Below are positions 57,101-64,000 of a stretch of 64,000 bases of DNA, one piece after another. The position numbers and the translations under genes were made by a program. The DNA lies in NCBI GenBank assembly GCA_963969365.1, contig OZ017751.1:310001-374000 (forward strand). The letters run 5' to 3'. This DNA comes from Asterochloris sp. CNOR1 (lineage: Eukaryota; Chlorophyta; Trebouxiophyceae; Trebouxiales; Trebouxiaceae). The notes under the pieces were generated by a model. That model was not told the DNA's origin and ran no database searches. It was given only the letters and a program-made list of their open reading frames with translations. How positions within the stretch are numbered: position 1 is the stretch's first letter; each line of letters opens with the position of its first letter.

Positions 57101-60100
57101 TGCTGCTGCTTTGCATCGGTCCCCAGAGGCTACCTGGTGCTGCATGCACTGCACGTCGGGGTGCAGCACCGGCAAATCAAGTTGACGCGCTGCGCTTGAT
57201 GTGGCACACTTTGCAGCGCACCTGCTGATTCCACGTCCACTGGAGAGGGCCAGCCCAGCATGTGCTCTGTCTGCCTGCTGCTGTCCTTGGAGGAAACTGC
57301 CAGACTCACCTCTGCTCAGCTTCAGGCCTGCTGCTGGCTTGCGCCTTTGCTGCATCTTGGCTGCTTACTCTCTCCTCAGGATGGTATCAATGCCCCTCAT
57401 ACATAAGAAAGTGTCTTCCTGAACCCAGCTTGCATCGCAGTGCAGCTTCTAAGGGGATCGAACTGGTTCCTTCTGTGGTCACTGCTGCTCAGACAGCAGG
57501 CATGCATCTGCCCAGGCACCCTGCAAGGCATTGCTGCTTCAGCCCACCTCATACCCCAATAGTGTGCCCGACCATGCCGCAGGAGTACGCTGCTGAGCAA
57601 TATTTTCCGCTGTGTTTCTGCTCGCCTTTGGCAAGCAGGCATGTGCTTGGCTCCTCTGCAGGCCATGTCCTGCTTCGGCCTCCCTGATACCCAGCGATGC
57701 GCCCATCTGTGCTGCAGGATAATGCCGCTGAGCATGAGCGCGCAGAGCGCGAGCGGCGCCAGAAGCTCAAGCAGAAGGCCCGCGACAAGGAGCGCACAGC
57801 TAAAGAGCGGGCTGCTGCAGAGCGGAAGGCTTCTGAGGGAGAGGCTGGCACCCAGCAGGAGGCTCAGGTCAAGCAGGGGAGGAGGAGGTGGCTGTTGAGA
57901 GGTGGGGCTGTGCCTGTCGGGAGCAGCGGCAGACCCGGGCATGGTGCCTTGCTTTGGCCCGGCAGCAGGCTGAGACCAGCAGCAAAAGAAAAGGCGATTG
58001 CTGAGAGCTGGGGTCCCAGGTGTCGTACTGGCAGAGATGGTGATGCTGGATTTCATATGGACGCGGCAGCATCCTCAGAGGTGGGGCTGGGTCGTCGCAG
58101 GCCCACTCCGGGCACAGTGTCCTCCCCTGGCAGGAGGGCTGAGGCAACTGCTGAAAGGTGCCTGCCCATCACCCACTGAGGGCCGTGAGGCTGCAACCCT
58201 GTGATGCGCTTGCCACTCAGGTCTCTGCAGGAAGCCAAGAGGCTGAGATGACACACTGGCTCGGACTGGCTGCCTGCTGAATGCACCTGTCTGGTCCTGC
58301 ACCCAAGAAAGTGAGGAGGGGCATGCTGTGCTGTGCTGTGGTGGGGCCTGTATCTTGCGCATGCAATGCCCTGACACCAGCTGACAGGACCAGGCGCTCA
58401 CTGACAAACAACAGGCTGAGATGGAGGCAGGCGGCAGATTGAGCCTTGCAACCTCAGGTGCATGCTACAACAAGCTGGCTTGACACCGCTGCAGGAACCA
58501 TGCCAAGCGGGAGAGGCCGTGCTGAGCACGCCAAGGTGAACTGGTATCTGATTTTGCTGGCATTTCTGTGCAGGATAGTGTCTTTTCCTGAAGAGCTGCC
58601 TCAAGAATACTGCTGAAGCATGGTTGCCAGCTGACTCAGCAGCAGGGCCAAGTTCTTGTGACTGTCCTGGACAGGAGTCCTGACTGCAGGAAGCCAGCCG
58701 AGGTGGAGAAGAGGGTGAAGAATGAGCTGGCAGATGAGGCCAAGATTGAGTTCCGGCGGCACGAGCTGCTGAAAGAGCAGGACGGGTCCTGGCGCCGGCG
58801 CATGGAACAGCCGCAGGCACCGCATGGTCTGATACGCCTTGCCGGCAAGGAGTCTGCAACCGATCAGGTGGGGCACAGCTGAAGTCACAGGAAGGAATGT
58901 CACCACTCCCTGATGGCTTAAGAAGCCTCAATGAGGCTAAGGTCTACAAGCACAATATGACAAGTAAGGTGTTGTCACCATCAGCATGTGTGACTACGCT
59001 TCATCTCAGGGAGGGCTTCATGACTCTGTGATGTCTTGTGTTGTGTCAATGCGTCGGAGAAGTTAGGCTGATGTTGCAGCTGGGTGTTCAGCGGCCATAC
59101 CATAGCGGCAGGCTAGTAGCGTTGCTTCTGGGAACTTGGCTTTATGCGCTTCACCAACACAGCTCTTCCTGCTAAGCACTGAGTTTGCTTGATCAGTGTT
59201 GACACAGACAGCTGGCAAGGCTATGTTGAGGCCCCTTGCTGAAAGACTCCTGCCACAGCTGCTGCCGTCGCTGTGGCTGGAGAGATGGCAGGTGCAGCAA
59301 GGACACAGGGGCCTGCTGACTCTGGTGGTGAGAGGCAGGCTGAGCCTGGCATTGCAGCCGCACCGCACAGGTAGCTGCTGATGCCTGCTGTCCAGGCAGT
59401 TTTCCTTGCGCTGATTCCACAGCTACAAGGTGTTTTGTGCAGGAGTTGCCACGACAGCCTTCAGCTGCTCCTACTGACCCCACAGGCCAAAAAGCTGAAA
59501 GTCAGGCAGCCAACTCAAGCTGCAGCGTCAGAGCGTGCGACAATGAGGTCAAAGATCTGGTGGCCGGTACAGACGTCGTGCTGAGACATCTGCAGCAGCC
59601 CAGCAAGCACAGTGCTGAACCAACACAAGACGCTTGCAGCTGTGCAGCAGGAGGCGCACAGGCTGCCCTGTCTGCAGACATGGCACCCGAGTGCCTCACG
59701 CCAAAAAGAGCTGAGCAGGGGTCGCTTCTGCGCTCAGCGCCCCTGTCCCCGCTGCCAGAGCCGGCTCAGGAGGCGCCAGCTGCCACCTCGGGGCTGCAGG
59801 ACATGATGGAAGTGCAGCTGCCACCTGTGTTGCACAGTAGTGGCCACAATGCGCCCTCTCAGGAGCTGCCCCGACCCAGAAACACTTCAGAGGCATTGCA
59901 GACAGGGTCTGCAGCTGCAGGCGCCGGGCAGTCTGGTTTAGAGCAGCAGCTGGGAAAGCTGTCTGCCCACAGCCCGCAGCCTAAGTGGCAGAAGCCCAGG
60001 CCACAGCCAAGGGCCAGGCAGGCGGAGGCACACACAGGCCCAGCCAGCAGCTGTATGCCTGCTGCTGTGCCAGGAGATGAGCTATCCCCTGAGGATGAAT

Positions 60101-60282
60101 GCTTGGTCTGCATGGCTGCCCAGCGTTGCGTCTTGCTGGCACCCTGTGGCCACCTGCCCTATTGCATCGAGTGTGCAGAGCAGCTGTGCGGTCCCAAGGG
60201 CGTACAGGCAATCAACAAAGGACAAATCTGCCCACTTTGCAGGGAGGCAGTACTTGCCACTGTCGTCAAGACATTCCACTGA
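54139..60282 (+). CDS. Coiled-coil RING-HC finger protein (putative E3 ubiquitin ligase)
   Basis: Probable E3 ligase with a C-terminal RING. Exons, approximate: 54139-54299, 54547-54698, 55036-55220, 55695-55766, 56480-56715, 56981-57046, 57718-57867, 58689-58867, 59443-60282; 54938-54975 may be a small exon or a copy. The middle is charged and helical (LQELKKKLRQ; EHRFDRLKRDVEDVKNQ; ERAERERRQKLKQKARDKERT), typical of coiled coil. The last exon holds a Pro/Ser/Gln-rich linker and then a RING-HC finger at about 60096-60240: C-x2-C, C-x-H-x3-C-x2-C, C-x2-C (ECLVC...PCGHLPYCIEC...CPLC), eight residues from Ser/Pro-rich context to the end region. All eight zinc ligands are present. No start codon is obvious at 54139, the 57867 to 58689 junction is out of phase in my model, and a missing exon or fusion to the 49537 gene is possible. 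Substrates are unknown. Confidence 0.66.
56101..56151. repeat. 25-bp tandem duplication in an intron
   Basis: Two adjacent copies share TTGCTCTCTGCATGACAGCC, differing only at the left edge. They lie in the intron before the exon at 56480. Confidence 0.85.
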
Positions 60283-62114
60283 GTGCTAGACAGCTGATGG
60301 TAGGGACATGCCAGCTTAGATGACAAGAAGCAGAATGATTTGAATGCAGAAATGTATACAAGAAGCAGGCCGCAGCTGTATGGCTCCTTCGCAGAGACAA
60401 ACCCAGCTGGGGCTTTTAGCCGTGATCACTGCCACACAGTACTTCGGTTGGGGCTCCTGGTTTCCACTCAGCAGGCTGTGGACATCTGCAAGACAACGCC
60501 AATGCTGGCCAGCAGCAGTTAGTCAAGGAGCAGGAGAGCAGGCCTGCTCCTAGTCTAGGGGTATCAATGCTTGCTCCGACTGGTAAGCTGTGCAGAGTGA
60601 CAGCTGCCGGCTGTTCTCACACCTCTAAGCACCTGACAACCTGCAGCCGCAGGGCCGTTGTGTTGAACCAGCCCCTGCTCCACCAGTCCGGCTCATATCC
60701 AGTCAGCGCCTTCCCTGATCTCCCTGATCTGAGAAAGCCTCAGAACACGCTGTGCCCATGCCAGTCAACCTGCTTCACAGCTTCAACAGCAAGGCATGCA
60801 GGTGTGGACACATATCATGCAGCTATGCATGGGGAGACAATGCCACAGTGCTGCCCAGACCAAGCCCCAAGAGCTCATGCCCACAGGGCGGGGACATGCC
60901 AGCAGACAATGAAATCCTGCCGGGATTGGACTGCAGAATATGCAGGCGACATCTGCAGAGGTCAGGCTGTACCCCAAGACAAGCATACATGCCCTGCTGC
61001 ATAAGCTTGGGGCGTATGGTCATGTTGCACAGCCATGCTCTTCCTCAGTTGTCAGGGGTTGCAGCGTGTCCTGGCATCTGCAGGCAGGTGAGACCAGGCA
61101 GGCTGTGGCCATGGAGCACCTTCGTGTTGCACGCAAGACAGGACCACAGCCTTGGTGATGCCTGCAGCCAGGCAGGCTGCAATTGTGAAAGAGCAATGCA
61201 AGGTGTCTTCAGGCAGAGCTTGTCGAGTATGCCCCAATGCTTCTGGTGGCCAAACTAAGCAGTCTCTTTTGCAGAGCTCCAATGAAAGGGCTCTTTTTTG
61301 GTCAGATTTGTGTGCCGCAACGCTTCCTCACACCAGTTGAGAATCATACCAATGCAGAACCTGAATACAGAAGCAGCCAGCTAGCATGCCACCTCTGGCG
61401 TGAAAGGGAGTCAGTGGGAAGCCACAGGCACCAGTGCACAACTCCCACCACCTTTGTGAGCTTCTCTCCCGTTTGCCAACAGCCTGGCTGTGAAAGGGTG
61501 CAAAACCTGGCAGTGTGTGCCTGGACAAAGGGCGCCTTCTTGGCAGACAAGGAGATGGACAAAGCCAGCTGCTCAAAGTGCCTTGATTGGCCGGGCTCTG
61601 TGCACTGCTGTGTATGTTGCACTCACAGACTACAGCCACCAGAGGCAGATGTCCAGGCCACAAGCTTGAACCTAAGCGTGATCTGCATGGGGCACGACTG
61701 ACTTCAGCGAGCTGATCAGAGCTCCGGCATGCAGGATGGACTCTAGAAACTGGTTCGCATAGGCTTCCATGGCGATCTGTCGCTCCTGGCATGCCGAGGA
61801 GGCCTTTTGATGGCAACACGTTGCCCTGTGCAACGCTATAGGATTGCCGCCCAGCTCATAGCCTCTGATATTCAGGCTTTGCCTGGCACCTTAAACAGGC
61901 AGAGCAGGTGGCATGTTCAGCAGACACAGGTTTCTTGGAGGCCAGCCTGATGGCTTCAAACTACTACTTTCCTACCAGGTGCAGGTGCAGGGGCCTCCCC
62001 TGCCAACCTCGCCAACCGCAGGTATTCCAGATCAAACAGGGAGCATGCTGTTTGGATCTTGTACTGGTTGCTGGCACTTTGAGGCAATGTTTATCTTGCC
62101 AATAATGCCTGCAG
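60283..62114. other. Region without a recognisable gene
   Basis: About 1.8 kb after the RING stop codon. It should hold the RING 3' UTR and possibly the promoter and first exons of the LRR gene. The open frames in it lack conserved-looking protein and have no flanking splice sites that join in phase with neighbours. I see no RNA gene or repeat array. Confidence 0.45.
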
Positions 62115-64000
62115 TGCACACTGGGCCTAGTCAGCTGGACCAGGCACTGGCAGCAGAGGGCGGCAGGTCACCCAAGGCCTCCCAGGCAGGGCTGTCAGCT
62201 GCCAGCACGCCCGGCGCACACCTGGGCCACTCCAAGTATGAGGTTGCACAGGTAATTTCAAACAGTGCCAGTGGTGTGATACTGGATGGAGAGGCTTCTT
62301 GCAGGAATCGTCAAGCAGGGATCAGCCCTCCTCTTTGCAGCTCATTGCTCTGGCGCATGCGCTGCCGGAGGGGGCCCCCGCTGCAGCAGGTGTTGATTCC
62401 CGAGGGGTCTGTTTCCATGGCAATGCCGTTTGAAATTAGGATGTCAGCGTACATGGATTTACTGTGGTCCCTCACATCAGTCTCCATTCCTCCTTCTGGC
62501 ATATTCATCTGTGCTGGCTGCCATGCCAAGTACCCGCCTGGCATAAGCACAATGCAAACTCTCAACCCCAATTGCTGCATTGTTCCCGAGGCAGAGCAGG
62601 CAGGGGCAACCACATTCATGGGGGCATAATCAAGCTGCTGCCTCAGCCTCTGGATTTGGTCTCCACAGGTGGAGTGGACCTCTGAAGACTCTGAGAGTGT
62701 GGTGGTGGCCCGAGTGCACAGGGCCAGCGTGAACCCAGAGCTCGTCAATGAGTATGTGCATGTCCGCATCAGCTCCATTGGCCTGGACAGCCCTGGGCGG
62801 GGCATCATCAAGGCCTCTGCGCCCCTAAACGAGGTGGAGTTGGAGCTGCAGGTGGGCCCTGCTCAGAGCCCTGGTGCTGGGGTTGGTCCCAATCCGCGCC
62901 GAGAGCGTACTGGTGTTTGTGTGGGGTATCAACCTCTGTAGCCTGCTACTGTCCGTTCTATGGCCTGTCTTTGGCCTCGCTGTGTAGGAAAGCTGGCTCA
63001 TGGCATCATGGCCTCTGCATCCTTGAGTGAGGCCTCCAGGTGGAGGTGGGCGCTAGCCTGTAAGTGGCTTTCTGTCTGGCCAGTCGCTCAGCCCATGTCA
63101 ATTCAGAAACACAGCGCAAGGCCGGCAGAAGCCCTGTGCCCGTCGCCTGCCACATTGCCGGCATGCCCACTTCACCTGGACAGCGCGGCGCCGCAAATCC
63201 CGCAGGACTCCTGAGAGCAGTTGGCTTTGGGGACCCTGCAGGTGGAGCAGACACCTCCACAGCTGCGCCGCATTGAATTTGCCCGCAAGGCCAGCTCTGG
63301 GGCAGTGGCAGGCAGCTTGCTGGAGAGCCTACTGGATGCCTGTGACCTGGAGGGCGTCACCAGGCTAAGGCAAGTGGGCCTCACATGCGTGCACAGCTCG
63401 CTGAGTGTCCCAGAACTTCCTTGCTGCCAGCTGCCAGAGTGAGACTAAACTTGCAGGCACCTTTGTTCAGCTGCCTGTCTTCAGGGCAGGAGGGAAGCAT
63501 TCAGCATTGAAAGCTGCTGACGGCCTGCTGAAACAAGAGGGGTTGCTGGGCATCAGCCCATCAGCTTGTGCACCGTGTCTGCACGATGCTAGTCTGCTGC
63601 TTGGCATGATGGCAGCGCCTTGAATGATGTGCAGCTCCCTGGAGCAGCTCACTCTGCCCTCTCCATTGTTGGCCTGACCCCTTATACTGCCGTGCTATGG
63701 GCTGCAGAAGTGTCTAAAGCTTGCTCCAGTGCATGTGCAGGTGCGATGAGGGGATGACGGCCATCTGGGGTGGATCACTATGCCCTCGCCTGATTGAGCT
63801 GCGGCTGCTCAACCTGGCGCACTGTGCCATCCCCAGCCTTCCTGCAGAGGCGAGTCGCACTGATGAGGGTTTACATGCCTCTTGAGGAGGGTGTGATGCC
63901 TCTGGCCTGCCATAGACAGCAGGTGGCTGGGGGCTGCCTGCGCCTGATTGAGCTGTGGCTGCCCCAAGCTTCCACGCTGCGGCACCTTCAGCCTGCCTGC
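62115..64000 (+). CDS. Leucine-rich-repeat protein, partial
   Basis: Fragment of a gene that continues past the right edge. Likely exons: 62115-62251, 62340-62388, 62669-62851, 63241-63369, and from about 63742 on. The exon at 62669 encodes a beta-rich segment (SVVVARVHRA, NEYVHVRISSIGLD). The exon at 63241 reads QLRRIEF...LLESLLDACDLEGVTRLR and ends in AAG followed by GCAAGT, a textbook GC donor. The following exon gives LRLLNLAHCAIPSLP, a leucine-rich repeat of the type L-x-L-x-N-L. The same coding phrase (CGCCTGATTGAGCTG) recurs near 63951, as an LRR repeat or an exon copy. Function, start codon and the 62388 to 62669 junction are unresolved. Confidence 0.5.

Noticed and set aside
60752-61258. 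Open frame of about 168 residues as a small gene
   Set aside because: Cys/His/Gln-rich composition typical of random frames here; no conserved motif and no joining exons.
1-64000. Frequent CTGCAG as a mobile-element or restriction-related signature
   Set aside because: Nearly all informative occurrences coincide with 3' splice sites or with copies of them.
1-64000. tRNA, rRNA, CRISPR or prokaryotic operon features
   Set aside because: No cloverleaf-type sequence, spaced direct-repeat array or uninterrupted bacterial-style gene was seen.

Overview
This is nuclear DNA from an intron-dense eukaryote, most likely a green alga (chlorophyte, plausibly trebouxiophyte-like). The proteins resemble the plant forms of Sec1/KEULE and Aquarius. 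Genes consist of short exons of about 50-400 bp between GT-AG introns that very often end in CTGCAG, with a few GC-AG introns. There are no operons, Shine-Dalgarno sites or bacterial genes. The exact lineage is an inference.

Layout. A codanin-1 gene (minus strand) runs off the left edge and starts at 8243. It shares a 279-bp divergent promoter with a KEULE/Sec1-type SM protein gene (plus, 8523-16272). Next on the plus strand is a large chromatin-type gene (16851-32022). Its phase-consistent exons encode two Agenet/Tudor modules, three SANT/Myb-like modules, a long Ala/Gln/Gly-rich linker, one or two RRM-like folds and helical C-terminal segments. It converges on the Aquarius/IBP160 spliceosomal helicase gene (minus, 32547-49149, about 28 exons). 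Aquarius has an unusual Arg/Gly-rich N-terminus and shares a second divergent promoter with a plus-strand gene at 49537. That gene stops at 53688. A coiled-coil RING-HC protein (about 54139-60282) follows and may be part of the same transcription unit. A partial leucine-rich-repeat gene enters at about 62115 and leaves at the right edge.

The most unusual property is in the introns. In every large gene, introns next to exons hold decayed copies of the adjoining exon edge: part of the exon with its splice acceptor or donor, usually in tandem. The clearest case is in Aquarius, where an exon start with its CTGCAG acceptor is repeated four times at 66/66/67 bp. Two upstream acceptors would add in-frame 22-residue units. 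An inverted copy of an Aquarius exon lies beside the original and could fold into a hairpin with it. Other copies affect the Aquarius P-loop exon, the KEULE basic tail motif and several 3' exons of the Agenet/SANT gene. This points to tandem duplication of exon-intron junctions as a recurrent source of intron length and decoy splice sites in this genome.

The exon models were read by eye from splice consensus, reading phase and remembered family conservation. Phase was checked for KEULE, for most codanin-1 exons and for most of the Agenet/SANT gene. Most other exon ends are approximate.
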